64,000 bases of DNA from Candidatus Bathyarchaeota archaeon (lineage in GTDB: Archaea > Thermoproteota > Bathyarchaeia > Bathyarchaeales > Bathycorpusculaceae). Positions 34,365 to 43,166 of the stretch are shown here, one piece after another. The position numbers were made by a program, and so were the translations under genes. The notes under the pieces are model-generated. The model saw nothing but the letters and a program-made list of their open reading frames with translations, was not told the DNA's origin and did no database searches. The stretch spans positions 352,137 through 416,136 of the forward strand of contig JAOZHS010000003.1 of NCBI GenBank assembly GCA_026014745.1, in the 5' to 3' direction. The stretch's first letter is position 1; every line of letters starts with the position of its first letter.

Positions 34365-35803
34365 ACAACAAACCCCAAAACCGCTTCAAAGCTGTTGAAG
34401 TCCCCAAACAAGACCCTGATGCGCGTATCAAGAACTTCAAAGAAGTCGTCTTAGGCTACACTGAAGAGCAAGCCCAAGCTGAAGCTTCTCGATGCCTCAA
34501 CTGCCCCAACCCCCAATGCGTCAGCGGTTGCCCCGTAGGCGTAGACATCCCGGGCTTCATCGGACTAATTAAGCAGAAAAAATATCAAGAATCCATCGAA
34601 AAAATCAAAGAGAAAAACAGCCTTCCCGCCATCTGCGGACGTGTCTGCCCACAAGAAGAGCAATGCCAGAAAAAATGTGTCCTTGGCAGAAAAGGCGAAT
34701 CCGTCTCAATCGGGCGCCTAGAACGTTATGTAGCAGATGTTGAACGCGAAAAAGGCGTAACAGCCCACCCAGCCAAAGAATGGAACGGCAGAAAAGTTGC
34801 TGTAGTCGGCGCAGGCCCCGCGGGCTTAACCGTAGCAGCAGACTTAGCAAAAATAGGCTATCACGTCGTAATTTTTGAGGCACTCCACACAGCGGGCGGT
34901 GTCTTGGTTTATGGTATCCCCGAATTCCGACTCCCGAAAGCGATTGTGCAAGCTGAAGTTGAATACATCCAAAAACTCGGCGCAGAACTCCAAACCGACG
35001 CATTAATCGGCAGACTCTACACTATCCCTGAATTGCTCGCAGACGGCTACGACGCCATATTCATCGGAACTGGCGCGGGCTTACCTAAATTTATGGGCGT
35101 ACCCGGCGAAAACCTCTGCGGCATATACAGTGCAAACGAATTTCTCATCCGCGTCAACCTCATGAAATCCTATGATTTCCCCAAACGCCGAACACCAATT
35201 CATATAGGCAAAAAAGTCGTCGTCATCGGCGGCGGCAACGTAGCCTTGGACTCAGCACGGTGTGCACAACGGTTAGGCGCAGAAAACGTAACCATAATGT
35301 ACCGCCGTTCCAGAGATGAAATGCCCGCTCGCCACGAAGAAATCAGCAATGCCGAAGAAGAAGGCATCCACTTCAAATTCCTCGCAAACCCCACCCGCTT
35401 CATATCGGATGACAAAGGCACAGTTAAAGCCATGGAATACATCGATATGCGGCTCTCAGCCCCTGACGCATCAGGTCGAAGCAAACCCGTACCCGTTCAA
35501 GGCTCTGAAACCGTCATAGACGTTGACACAGTGATTCTTGCTATCGGACGCACCCCTAACCCCATTATCCAAAGCACCACTAAAGGACTAAAAACTCTCG
35601 TTGGCGGCATCATAGCAGTCGATAAAGATACAGGCTTAACCAGTTTAGAGGCAGTTTATGCAGGCGGCGACATAGCCACAGGCGAATCCACCGTGATTAG
35701 CGCAATGGGTTCAGGTAAAACTGCAGCTAAAAGCATCGATAAATACCTCAACGAGAAAGCCCAAAAAGCTAAAGCCTCCGCAGATAAAACTGCGGCACCT
35801 TAA
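34349..35803 (+). CDS. NfnB/GltD-type NADPH-dependent oxidoreductase subunit
   Basis: This 484-residue partner of NfnA is of the glutamate synthase small-subunit family. The N-terminus has two Cys motifs for 4Fe-4S clusters (CLNCPNPQCVSGCPVGV and CGRVCPQEEQCQKKCVLG). FAD binding is at VVGAGPAGLTVAADLAKIGY and NADP binding at VVIGGGNVALDSARCAQRLG. It transfers electrons between ferredoxin and NAD(P)H, possibly by bifurcation. GGAGG lies eight nt before the ATG at 34349, better than the ATG at 34343. There is no large glutamate synthase gene nearby, which supports NfnB over GltD. It overlaps the PhoU-type gene tail to tail. Confidence 0.88.
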   Translation: MSRPLNNKPQNRFKAVEVPKQDPDARIKNFKEVVLGYTEEQAQAEASRCLNCPNPQCVSGCPVGVDIPGFIGLIKQKKYQESIEKIKEKNSLPAICGRVCPQEEQCQKKCVLGRKGESVSIGRLERYVADVEREKGVTAHPAKEWNGRKVAVVGAGPAGLTVAADLAKIGYHVVIFEALHTAGGVLVYGIPEFRLPKAIVQAEVEYIQKLGAELQTDALIGRLYTIPELLADGYDAIFIGTGAGLPKFMGVPGENLCGIYSANEFLIRVNLMKSYDFPKRRTPIHIGKKVVVIGGGNVALDSARCAQRLGAENVTIMYRRSRDEMPARHEEISNAEEEGIHFKFLANPTRFISDDKGTVKAMEYIDMRLSAPDASGRSKPVPVQGSETVIDVDTVILAIGRTPNPIIQSTTKGLKTLVGGIIAVDKDTGLTSLEAVYAGGDIATGESTVISAMGSGKTAAKSIDKYLNEKAQKAKASADKTAAP

Positions 35804-36873
35804 CTTTTCTTTTCTTCTTCAGAAACAATAGCTATTTCATCAGTTATTTGTTCGGGGTTAGGCGCTTTAAACGCGCGGTTAACCGTCATTTCTGCCATAC
35901 TAAAAGCGCAGTGACAAATTCTTTTTATGTCGTCACGTATTGAGCAGATGCCGCAGACTAAATCGGCGCTTTTGGGACCGCCCGTGAAGGATTTAGTGGC
36001 AATGTCCATTTCAGCCTTATCCATACGCTGACGATACCGTAAAATCTCAACCGCTTCAGCCACGTTTTTGGAGAAAAACGCAGTGATGCCTCGAACATAG
36101 AGACCCAACACTTCACGCGCCGTGTCAACCATCAAGGAGAGGACATCAAGAGGGATTTTTTGTTTTACTCCGTTGAGCATGATGATGTGGCGTGCGATGT
36201 CAGCGGCGTAGTCGCCTGCATATTCCATTCGGTAAACTAGGATTTGGTGGTCCATACAGTCGAGGGGGTCTACGTGGAGTTCGTTAGCTAAGATTGGGTC
36301 TTGGGCAGCGTTGCGCAAGATACGCAGAATAAAGAAGCCGAAGTGGTCTACGTCATCGTCAAGGGTCATGACGGATTTGGCAAGGTCGGCATCATCATTT
36401 TTTAAGGCGTTTATTGCGCCTTCAACCATGGAGTAAGACATTAGGTGCATGCGTTGGATTGCTTGTTCAATCGAGGCGTTGGATTCGTCGGTGAGGCTTT
36501 GGATGTAGACGCATTTGGCGTCGGCTTCCATGACTCGCAGATAGAGACGCCCTGCCATGCGGCGGATGACTTTGGTTTGGGCGACGGTGAAGATTTTATC
36601 CGAGGTTAAGATTATGCCGGAGTAGCCGTTTAGGAAGGCGCCCAAGATTTTTTGGGTTATGAAGAGGTCATCTTCGTATTGTCCGATGCTGAGGGTGATT
36701 TCTTTAGGTTCAGATTTGTTGACCGCACTGGGGTAGATGACAAGCGATCGGTCGCGTTGAATGTTGAGGGATACGGCGTCGCCTTTTTTGAGGTCGTTTA
36801 GTTGCATCCACTCTTTGGGTAGGGATACGACTAGGGAGGATTTTCCCAGCGACATGATTTTTCGTTGTTCCAT
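35800..36873 (-). CDS. AbrB-PhoU phosphate-type regulator
   Basis: This 357-residue protein has an N-terminal SpoVT-AbrB DNA-binding domain (GKSSLVVSLPKEWMQLNDLKKGDAVSLNIQRD, residues about 8-45) and a C-terminal pair of PhoU-like helical bundles (residues about 110-345, with SMVEGAINALKNDDADLAKSVMTLDDDVD). This is the archaeal PhoU-type layout, combining repressor and metal/phosphate-responsive domains in one protein. No pst phosphate transporter is in the window. Upstream, a GTATT/AATAC inverted repeat (36890-36906) sits next to a TATA-like TATATTTATTG, where the protein may act on its own promoter. Confidence 0.85.
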   Translation of the reverse strand: MEQRKIMSLGKSSLVVSLPKEWMQLNDLKKGDAVSLNIQRDRSLVIYPSAVNKSEPKEITLSIGQYEDDLFITQKILGAFLNGYSGIILTSDKIFTVAQTKVIRRMAGRLYLRVMEADAKCVYIQSLTDESNASIEQAIQRMHLMSYSMVEGAINALKNDDADLAKSVMTLDDDVDHFGFFILRILRNAAQDPILANELHVDPLDCMDHQILVYRMEYAGDYAADIARHIIMLNGVKQKIPLDVLSLMVDTAREVLGLYVRGITAFFSKNVAEAVEILRYRQRMDKAEMDIATKSFTGGPKSADLVCGICSIRDDIKRICHCAFSMAEMTVNRAFKAPNPEQITDEIAIVSEEEKKS

Positions 36874-37467
36874 ATATAATCGCCTGCGTGTATTAATTGT
36901 AAATACGACTAGTCAATAAATATATACTCTACTGAAAAAACATGCATTTTTATCCAGTTAACCCCCAAAAAAAGCCAAAACAGCCCCTGCACCTTAAGAA
37001 AACACACGTCCCAGCAATGACCTGTTAGGAGACTTAACTCCCTTCCCTGAGATAACAGTAGATCAAAAATATTTTTTTTCGTGTTGTGTTGTTGGCCTTG
37101 TGGAGAAATAATCAGTTTATACATGCCGCCACACGCACATGTCGGCGGTTTCAACATACATCCATGTTGAGCGTGTAGCGGAGTTCTGTTATGCCACACC
37201 CCAACAGACCCCAAAACACAATGCAAACCCAAAAAGCAACCCCCACCTACGGTTGTCTTGTGGCAGCCCTTAAACCGCCAAACCCACACAAAAAGGCAAA
37301 ACAAAAAATTTTGAGCTACTAATATTTTAAACAATAAAGAGACAAAAAATTCTGGTAAAAGTCTACTACGGGATTCTGCTTTGGCACAAATGAGTGTTAT
37401 CAGCGGCTAACCCTCTTGGAAAAACATATAACACAAATTGCCCAAACAAAGAAAAGCTGTTAAAACC
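36874..37467. other. AT-rich intergenic region with a structured segment
   Basis: No convincing gene lies in these roughly 590 nt. A nested inverted repeat occupies 37126-37181: CCGCCACACGC (37126-37136) pairs with GCGTGTAGCGG (37171-37181) with one mismatch, and encloses CAACAT/ATGTTG (37152-37157/37164-37169). A second possible pairing, GCCGCC (37125-37130) with GGCGG (37144-37148), competes with the outer stem. This looks like a folded RNA. AACATATAAC near 37423-37432 is a TATA-like element for the downstream secreted protein gene. Confidence 0.45.
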
Positions 37468-38154
37468 TTGAAAAAATCAATACCGCTATGCGCCATGTTG
37501 CTTACTGTTTTAGTTAGTCTCCCATTATGTGTTTTAGCGAATCCTTCAACTGTCGACCCTGACATACCGCAAACTCCAAACAAAACCTCACCCACAATCA
37601 CCCTTGACGCACCAATTAACAATCAATCCTTCGACGTAGGCACAGAAATTCCCTATGTTCTGACAATAACGGTTCCACCCGATTGGTTTGTTAATCAACA
37701 AGGAAAGTGCTATAATTCAATTTTGGGCATCGGTTACGTTCTTTCATATAATCAATGCATAAGCCTTGCGGGAGAGCGCATAGACCAACCTGACCAATAC
37801 GTATGGAAGGATGACAAATTTGTTGATGTTCCAAGTTTTTCAATACAAAACCCTAACATAACACTCTCGGGTAAACTGCCCGAATTACCCGTGGGTCACC
37901 AAGCTATAATAGCCGCGGTAAGCTGGAGCAGCGACTATCATATTCCCAAAGAAAACTTCCAAGGCTCCCCCATAATACGTGAATACCGAAATGTCACCTA
38001 CTCAAATGTCATTAACTTTAATGTCAACAACCAATCAGCACAAAACGGAAACCCAGCATTTCCTACATCCTTGCTATTAGGAACATTTGTTGGTTTTACC
38101 GCTTTAGGTGCAGCTTTAATAGTTTTTTGGAGAAAGCACAAAGGAAAAAAGTAA
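37468..38154 (+). CDS. secreted protein with C-terminal anchor
   Basis: This protein of about 228 residues has a signal sequence (PLCAMLLTVLVSLPLCVLANP) and a C-terminal helix (LLLGTFVGFTALGAALIVFW) with a basic tail. The ectodomain is beta-rich, starts with SPTITLDAPINNQSFDVGTEIPYVLTITVPPDWF and includes two Cys, suggesting an Ig-like fold. The start is uncertain. The TTG at 37468 follows a TATA-like element at the right distance for a short leader, while an in-frame TTG at 37438 would add a hydrophilic extension. It converges on the HtrA-type protease gene. Function unknown. Confidence 0.65.
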   Translation: MKKSIPLCAMLLTVLVSLPLCVLANPSTVDPDIPQTPNKTSPTITLDAPINNQSFDVGTEIPYVLTITVPPDWFVNQQGKCYNSILGIGYVLSYNQCISLAGERIDQPDQYVWKDDKFVDVPSFSIQNPNITLSGKLPELPVGHQAIIAAVSWSSDYHIPKENFQGSPIIREYRNVTYSNVINFNVNNQSAQNGNPAFPTSLLLGTFVGFTALGAALIVFWRKHKGKK

Positions 38155-38177
38155 CAAAAATAAAATGAAAAAAAGTT

Positions 38178-39398
38178 TTAGTTGGCGGTTCCGATGCCGA
38201 CGGATATCGTTTGGGTTTGTCCGTCTCTTACCACGGTGAAGTTTACGGTTTGTCCAGGCAGGGTGTGTTGTTCGAGGTATGCGAGGAGGTCGTCGGTGTT
38301 AGTGATGCGTTGGTTGTTGATGGCTATGATTATGTCTCCGCCGATGGTTATTTGTGAACCCAAAATTGTTGCACGGGTGTCGCCGCCTATTAGCCCATTT
38401 TGCCCTGAAGCGCTCTCCACCAGCCAACCGTAGGTGACGCTTACGCCCATCGCTTGCGCAATCTGGTAATTCATATCGGTGCCTTCAGCGTTTATTGAGG
38501 GATGCTGGTCATAGGAGCCAGTGGATACAAGCGTGGGTAACTCGCGGATGATGGTTTCGGAGGGTATGGCAAAGCCTAAGCCCTCGGAGTCGCTGATGCC
38601 TGCGGTCGTTATGCCTACGACTTCGCCGTTGTAGGTGATAAGGGGTCCTCCAGAGTTGCCTGCGTTAATGGGTGTGGATGTCTGGATGGTGTTGGGGATT
38701 TGGGTGTTGCCTCTGCCTGAATCTGAGGATTCAACGATTGTTCTGCCTAAAGCGCTAACGATACCAGAGGTTAAAGTGCCCGATAGTCCGTAGGGGGAGC
38801 CGACTGCGACGACTGGGTCGCCAACTTGCAGCGCCGCGGAGTTGCCAAGCGTAAGCGGGGTCAAACCCGTTGGCATGGGGTTCATGATTAAAACTGCAAG
38901 GTCAGCTTTGGGGTCTGAGCCCAGAACTGTTGCAGGGTAGGTGTCGCCGTTTGCCAGCGTGACGGTCTGGTTAATCGAGCCAGAGACCACGTGATTGTTG
39001 GTGACGACGACAATTTGATTATTGACTTTGGTGATAAAGCCGGAGCCCTGCTGCATTGAATATACCGTTCCACCAAAGAACGTCCGCGCTGGAACTAGGT
39101 CTTGGATGATAACCACAGAGGATTTGACTTGCTGATATAGCGCGGAAAGTGAAACGTTGTCGTTAAAGGTGAAGGTTGGGCTTGAGCTGTTGCTGGCACT
39201 TTGTACCAACCCCAGTTGCCCCTGCAACTCCGTTAGTTTATTGTTAAAATCGGTGTATGTAACGCCGTAGCCGATGAAGCAGCCAGCAAAGAGCGCCACT
39301 ACTATTACGCTTATGAGTACTGTTGCTGAGTATTTTCGGCGTGTTTTTTGTGGGGGCGGGGGTGGAAGAGAAGGGAAAGAGGGGGGTGGGGACTCCAT
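38178..39398 (-). CDS. HtrA/DegP-like membrane-anchored serine protease
   Basis: This protein of about 406 residues starts with a Pro-rich cytosolic stretch (PSFPSLPPPPPQ) and one membrane helix (VLISVIVVALFAGCFIGYG). A trypsin-like domain follows with the catalytic triad His (VVVTNNHVVS), Asp (DPKADLAVLI) and Ser (INAGNSGGPLI), and a C-terminal PDZ domain begins YGWLVESASGQNGLIGGD. It would degrade or refold surface proteins. AGGA eight nt before the ATG at 39398 supports the start. A frame extending to 39608 lies inside the ATPase gene. Only 10 nt separate it from the ATPase stop, so it belongs to the MacB-type operon. Confidence 0.9.
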   Translation of the reverse strand: MESPPPSFPSLPPPPPQKTRRKYSATVLISVIVVALFAGCFIGYGVTYTDFNNKLTELQGQLGLVQSASNSSSPTFTFNDNVSLSALYQQVKSSVVIIQDLVPARTFFGGTVYSMQQGSGFITKVNNQIVVVTNNHVVSGSINQTVTLANGDTYPATVLGSDPKADLAVLIMNPMPTGLTPLTLGNSAALQVGDPVVAVGSPYGLSGTLTSGIVSALGRTIVESSDSGRGNTQIPNTIQTSTPINAGNSGGPLITYNGEVVGITTAGISDSEGLGFAIPSETIIRELPTLVSTGSYDQHPSINAEGTDMNYQIAQAMGVSVTYGWLVESASGQNGLIGGDTRATILGSQITIGGDIIIAINNQRITNTDDLLAYLEQHTLPGQTVNFTVVRDGQTQTISVGIGTAN

Positions 39399-39408
39399 AT
39401 GGCGGTTC

Positions 39409-40227
39409 CTAACTTGAATAGAAGTCATCTGCTGCATATAGAGCCTTCTTGCAGGAAGGACATACTTCATCGGAGATTTGAATTGCTGCGCCACAGTTGG
39501 GGCATTTATTGTTCTTCTTTGCCAGATGGGTGCCTTGTTTTTCTTTGAGGATTTTGCCGTCTTTGAGCAGCAGCATGCGTTCAGTGTGTCGGGCAGCGTC
39601 AGTATCATGTGAGACCATTATGATTGTGGTTCCCTGTGTGATGTTTAGGTTAGCCAGCAGCTTCATGATTTCCTGCTTATTCTTTGAATCCAAGTTGCCT
39701 GTAGGTTCATCTGCTAGAATGATTGCGGGATTGTTGGATAGGGCACGGGCGATTGCGACTCGTTGCTGTTCACCTGCACTAAGACGTTGCGGGCGATGGT
39801 TTTCTCTTCCAGCAAGCCCAACTAACGCCAGAAGCTCGCTTGCACGTTTTTTGCGTTCTTCGCGAGATTTCGTTTTACCTTCCATGGGCAACTCTACGTT
39901 TTCTCGAGCGTTTAGATAGGGCAAGAGATTAAACGTTTGGAATATGAAACCCATCTTGTCACGCCTAACCTTGTAGAGTTTGTTTTCTGGTGTGTTTGCG
40001 ACTTCGACGCCATCTAGGAGAATTTTTCCGCTGGTAGGCTTATCGATGCATCCGATGATGTTGAGCAGAGTCGTTTTGCCTGAGCCTGAGGGACCCATGA
40101 TAGCTATGAATTCGCCTTTGTTGACTGTTAGGGTTAGGTCGGTTAGGGCATTGACTGGGCGTTTGCCCAGCATGTAGGTTTTGTTTAGTTTTTCGATTTG
40201 TAGTACAGGTTGGTTTTGATTACTCAT
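39409..40227 (-). CDS. MacB-type ABC ATPase with C-terminal zinc ribbon
   Basis: This 272-residue ATPase has Walker A GPSGSGKTT near residues 45-53, a modified signature LSAGEQQR (A for the first G, E for the second G position), Walker B IILADEPTGNLDS and the switch MVSHDTDAA. Unlike its relatives it ends in a zinc-ribbon-like tail: CPNCGAAIQISDEVCPSCKKALYAADDFYSS. The extra metal-binding tail is unusual for a LolD-type ATPase and may recruit a partner. It overlaps the permease gene by 8 nt and precedes the protease gene by 10 nt. Confidence 0.88.
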   Translation of the reverse strand: MSNQNQPVLQIEKLNKTYMLGKRPVNALTDLTLTVNKGEFIAIMGPSGSGKTTLLNIIGCIDKPTSGKILLDGVEVANTPENKLYKVRRDKMGFIFQTFNLLPYLNARENVELPMEGKTKSREERKKRASELLALVGLAGRENHRPQRLSAGEQQRVAIARALSNNPAIILADEPTGNLDSKNKQEIMKLLANLNITQGTTIIMVSHDTDAARHTERMLLLKDGKILKEKQGTHLAKKNNKCPNCGAAIQISDEVCPSCKKALYAADDFYSS

Positions 40228-41683
40228 ATCTCATTGCCTCCGCGGGTCGTATTTTTGCTGCTCTCCAAGCCGGATACAGGCTACCAAAGACGCCCAACGC
40301 CACAGCGCATCCAAGAGCCTCCAACATAAGAGTAGGGGTTATGGTTACGACGGTGGCTGCCGCTCTTGCGGCTCCTCCAAATCCCATAGTGCTGCTTACG
40401 CTTGGGAGTAACAGAGAAGAAAGCATTGGCGCCGCAAACGTGGCAATTACGATGCCCACTATACCGGCAATTACGGATAGCACCAGTCCTTCCACGAGGA
40501 ATTGACCCATGACGACTCCGTTGCTAAATCCGATTGCCTTTAAGGTGCCAATCTCTTTTGTCCGCTCCCTCACCGTGTATAACATCACAAAGAGCACAAT
40601 CATGCTTGACGCCGCAACGACCACAATGATTTCTTGAGTGGCAGTTGCCTGCGTGGATGCGAGGGACTCTTCAGCGCTGTCTAAGGCGGTCTGGTACATT
40701 TCTTGCTGTCTTTGAAGCTGGTCTAAAGTGTCCTGCTGAGTGGTAACAGTTAGTTCAGAGTGTAAACTTTGGATGTCGTCCGCAACAGTGCTTACGATGT
40801 CGCTGTTTGTTGTGAACACTTTGAGGCTGGTTATGTAGCCAGTGTTGTTGGTTATGCGTTGGGTATCAGCAAGATTCATGTAGAGCACCAGTTGGTCGGT
40901 TACTGAGGTAGGTTCATAGATGCCTACAACCGTGAAAGTCTCGTTTAGGATTGTTATGTCGTCGCCTACGACTGCATCAAAGAAAGCTGAATTGTTTTGA
41001 GATAACAGCACAACTTGACTATCGCCCGCCACCAGATTTCTCCCAGACGTAACATCCACGGGTAACACTGAGTAGTTGGCTATGAGGTCGGAAGTCAGCG
41101 AGATCCCCTTAATGGTGTAATCGGTTATTTGAGTAGTGAAGGTTCTGCCCATAAAAGTGGTTGTTTCATTCTGGCTACCTTCAGAAGCTTGAAGAATCTC
41201 TTCCACAGCGGCAACACCAGAAACCTCGGCTATATCGGTGTAGAGGCTTGCATTCATGGGTGTAGCGGAGCCTTGGGGTCCACCGAATTGACCGCCAGTC
41301 ATGCCGCCGCCGAAACCGCCAAAATTATCAGGTATCCCCGGATTATCGGTAGAGCCTGATGAACTGGAACTACCGCCACTAGGAAACTGTCCCCCGCCAG
41401 AAGAACTACCCGAAGGGGTGGCTTCTGGTCGGAAACCGAAGCCAGCGAAATTCCCTGACATCGACACATCTATTTGACTTAGCGTCGAATTGATTGATTC
41501 ACTTGTTTGAGTGATTGTGTTTCCTAGGTTAGCCGCCATTGCGGAAGTTGATTCCTGATTAGCCAAAAGACCTGCTGGAATCGAAACCATGATAGATAAG
41601 GTAATGCTTAACGCAACGATGACCAGAATAGATCTTGCTTTTCGTCTTGAAAGGTTCCTTAATGCTCTGCTGAATATTCCCAA
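40220..41683 (-). CDS. MacB/FtsX-type ABC permease with Gly-rich ectodomain
   Basis: This 487-residue permease has an N-terminal helix (SILVIVALSITLSIMVSIPAG), a large extracytoplasmic domain (residues about 35-350) and three C-terminal helices with RERTKEIGTLKAIGFSNGVVMG, the FtsX motif. The ectodomain carries a Gly/Ser/Phe-rich insert near residues 80-145 (GSSSGGGQFPSGGSSSSSG and GGFGGGMTGGQFGGPQGS) that looks disordered. A coiled region (LDQLQRQQEMYQTALDSAEESL) follows. The TTG start has AGGTG eight nt upstream. A long inverted repeat lies 33-103 nt upstream. It is the first gene of a permease-ATPase-protease operon. Confidence 0.85.
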   Translation of the reverse strand: MGIFSRALRNLSRRKARSILVIVALSITLSIMVSIPAGLLANQESTSAMAANLGNTITQTSESINSTLSQIDVSMSGNFAGFGFRPEATPSGSSSGGGQFPSGGSSSSSGSTDNPGIPDNFGGFGGGMTGGQFGGPQGSATPMNASLYTDIAEVSGVAAVEEILQASEGSQNETTTFMGRTFTTQITDYTIKGISLTSDLIANYSVLPVDVTSGRNLVAGDSQVVLLSQNNSAFFDAVVGDDITILNETFTVVGIYEPTSVTDQLVLYMNLADTQRITNNTGYITSLKVFTTNSDIVSTVADDIQSLHSELTVTTQQDTLDQLQRQQEMYQTALDSAEESLASTQATATQEIIVVVAASSMIVLFVMLYTVRERTKEIGTLKAIGFSNGVVMGQFLVEGLVLSVIAGIVGIVIATFAAPMLSSLLLPSVSSTMGFGGAARAAATVVTITPTLMLEALGCAVALGVFGSLYPAWRAAKIRPAEAMRYE

Positions 41684-41715
41684 GTATAATGCACCTTAAT
41701 TTTAGCTTAAGATAA

Positions 41716-41786
41716 CTGGAGGGGACTTGAAGGGGTTTACTGGGCAGTTATTGGGCTATGGCCTTACTTGTCCAAATCCCCTCCAG
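41716..41786. promoter_or_regulatory. long inverted repeat upstream of the MacB-type operon
   Basis: CTGGAGGGGA (41716-41725) and TCCCCTCCAG (41777-41786) are perfectly complementary 10-bp arms enclosing 51 nt. On the minus strand the stem would be in the 5' leader of the permease gene, whose start is 33 nt beyond. A leader hairpin for attenuation, or a terminator for some upstream transcript, is possible. The loop contains further short G- and C-runs. Confidence 0.5.
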
Positions 41787-42305
41787 CTACCTAGTCACGG
41801 TTAGCCCCGATGAGTTATTAAATAATTTTTCAAAATCTTACCCAAATCATACCCTAATTCGATATCCAAAGAAAAGCTAAAACGCAAACAAAAAATCCGA
41901 AAAGCTACCTGTTTCTAAAACAAAAAAAGGGGTGCCATCGGCACTAAAGAAAAACGGGCAAAGTTGTCAATTTTCGGTAAGTGTAAAGGTACTATTTTTG
42001 TTCTTAAGCCTCAGGGGTTACTGTGACACGTTTTCTGCTACAGATGCCAATTTGTGTTACCCCTATGATTGCTAAGCAAAACATACAGGCAACGTTTAAG
42101 CCTAAGCTGTGTATTATTTCGACATTTCACCGCCCGCTAAGAAGCCTGTGACCTTGAAAAATTATTATGGAATTTTTCAAGATTAGCCCTAAAAATGAGG
42201 CGTATTTCTGTCCTAAACTAAAACACCAGGAGCAGCAAGGCACACATTTATAACAACAGGCGGAAATAGTGTGACAACAGAATTTCACAATAGAGATGTG
42301 AAGGC
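41787..42305. other. intergenic region with possible broken micro-ORF
   Basis: These 519 nt carry TATA-like DNA (TATTAAATAATTTTTC near 41815, ATTTATAA near 42247) and a GTGCC-ATC-GGCAC hairpin. On the minus strand an ATG at 42125, shifted by one base in an AAA run, would read a 40-residue hydrophobic peptide ending at 42004. Nothing else is recognised. Confidence 0.3.
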
Positions 42306-42608
42306 ATGTCGGCAAACGCACGTTCACTAAAATACCTGTTAGGATGGCTGATTGCAGGTACACGTGGCGGACCGACACGAGCCAAAATCATTGAATCCCT
42401 CAAAGAGACCCCGCAAAACGCCAATCAACTCGCAACCACCTTAAAGATGGACTACAAAACCATGCGACACCATCTGGAGGTTTTGGAAAAAAACAAAATC
42501 ATCACCTCCATCGGAGACAGATATGGCGCAACGTATTTTCTTTCACAAACAATGGAAGACAACTACAACTTATTTGAGGAGATTATGATGAAAATCGGGA
42601 AAAAGTAA
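42306..42608 (+). CDS. ArsR-like winged-helix regulator
   Basis: This 100-residue helix-turn-helix protein is of the ArsR/MarR-like archaeal type. It has RAKIIESLKETPQNANQLATTLKMDYKTMRHHLEVLEKNKIITSIGD, a winged helix with the recognition helix KTMRHHLEVL, and a short C-terminal dimerisation helix. No Cys or His metal-site ligand pair is seen, so it may sense a protein or redox partner rather than a metal. It is followed after 29 nt by a four-helix membrane protein gene, probably in one operon. ATTTATAA lies about 50 nt upstream. Confidence 0.85.
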   Translation: MSANARSLKYLLGWLIAGTRGGPTRAKIIESLKETPQNANQLATTLKMDYKTMRHHLEVLEKNKIITSIGDRYGATYFLSQTMEDNYNLFEEIMMKIGKK

Positions 42609-42637
42609 AAAAGGAGCAAAGCAAGTTGGAGAAACAA

Positions 42638-43072
42638 ATGAGTAATCGAGTAAAATTTGGTTTAGTAATCACCGTTTTATTAGCAGTTGCTATCTTCGCA
42701 TCATTCTGGGTTACAGTTGTTCTCAATCAACCAACCTTTGAACAGAATCGCGCTTTGCCCCCAGGCGGGTCTGTACCCGGTGACTTCGAATACTTCTACA
42801 TAGCCTTCACAATCATATCTACCATAAACATAGCATTACTGCTAGTTCTAGTAATCAACTACGTAAACATCTACATCAAAACCCGTTCGCAATTCACGGT
42901 TGGCCTAATCATTTTTGCCAGCGCTTTCCTCATGAAAGATTTAGCATCCAGCCCCTTCATTTCAGGCTTGTTCAGTTTCCGCGCCTTTGGCTTAGGACCG
43001 TTCGTATTCTTGCCAGGGCTGTTTGAATGCGCTGCTTTACTGGTGCTATTGTATTTGAGCATACGATATTAG
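42638..43072 (+). CDS. four-helix membrane protein
   Basis: This membrane protein of about 144 residues has four hydrophobic segments: VITVLLAVAIFASFWVTVVL, IAFTIISTINIALLLVLVI, LIIFASAFLMKDLASS and FLPGLFECAALLVLLYLSI. The short loop after helix one contains PPGGSVPGDF. It has no recognised domain. The ATG at 42638 has GGAG six nt upstream. A TTG at 42626 is also possible. It follows the ArsR-like gene closely, a pair common in Bathyarchaeia-like genomes, so the regulator may sense the membrane through it. That link is inference. Confidence 0.7.
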   Translation: MSNRVKFGLVITVLLAVAIFASFWVTVVLNQPTFEQNRALPPGGSVPGDFEYFYIAFTIISTINIALLLVLVINYVNIYIKTRSQFTVGLIIFASAFLMKDLASSPFISGLFSFRAFGLGPFVFLPGLFECAALLVLLYLSIRY

Positions 43073-43166
43073 CCCAAAATTGCCTCTCACTTCTTTTTTT
43101 AGGGGGCAATTTGGAAATAGTTATTTATACAGAAAGCGCTAACACAGACGAAGCGGCCGATAAATA

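Noticed and set aside
36909-37334. Minus-strand ORF of 141 codons
   Set aside because: Cys/Trp/Gly-rich composition without any domain, no ribosome site, and it covers the inverted-repeat region; most likely noncoding.
42127-42378. Minus-strand ORF of 83 codons
   Set aside because: It overlaps the well-supported ArsR-like gene on the other strand and its product is Cys-rich without family features.
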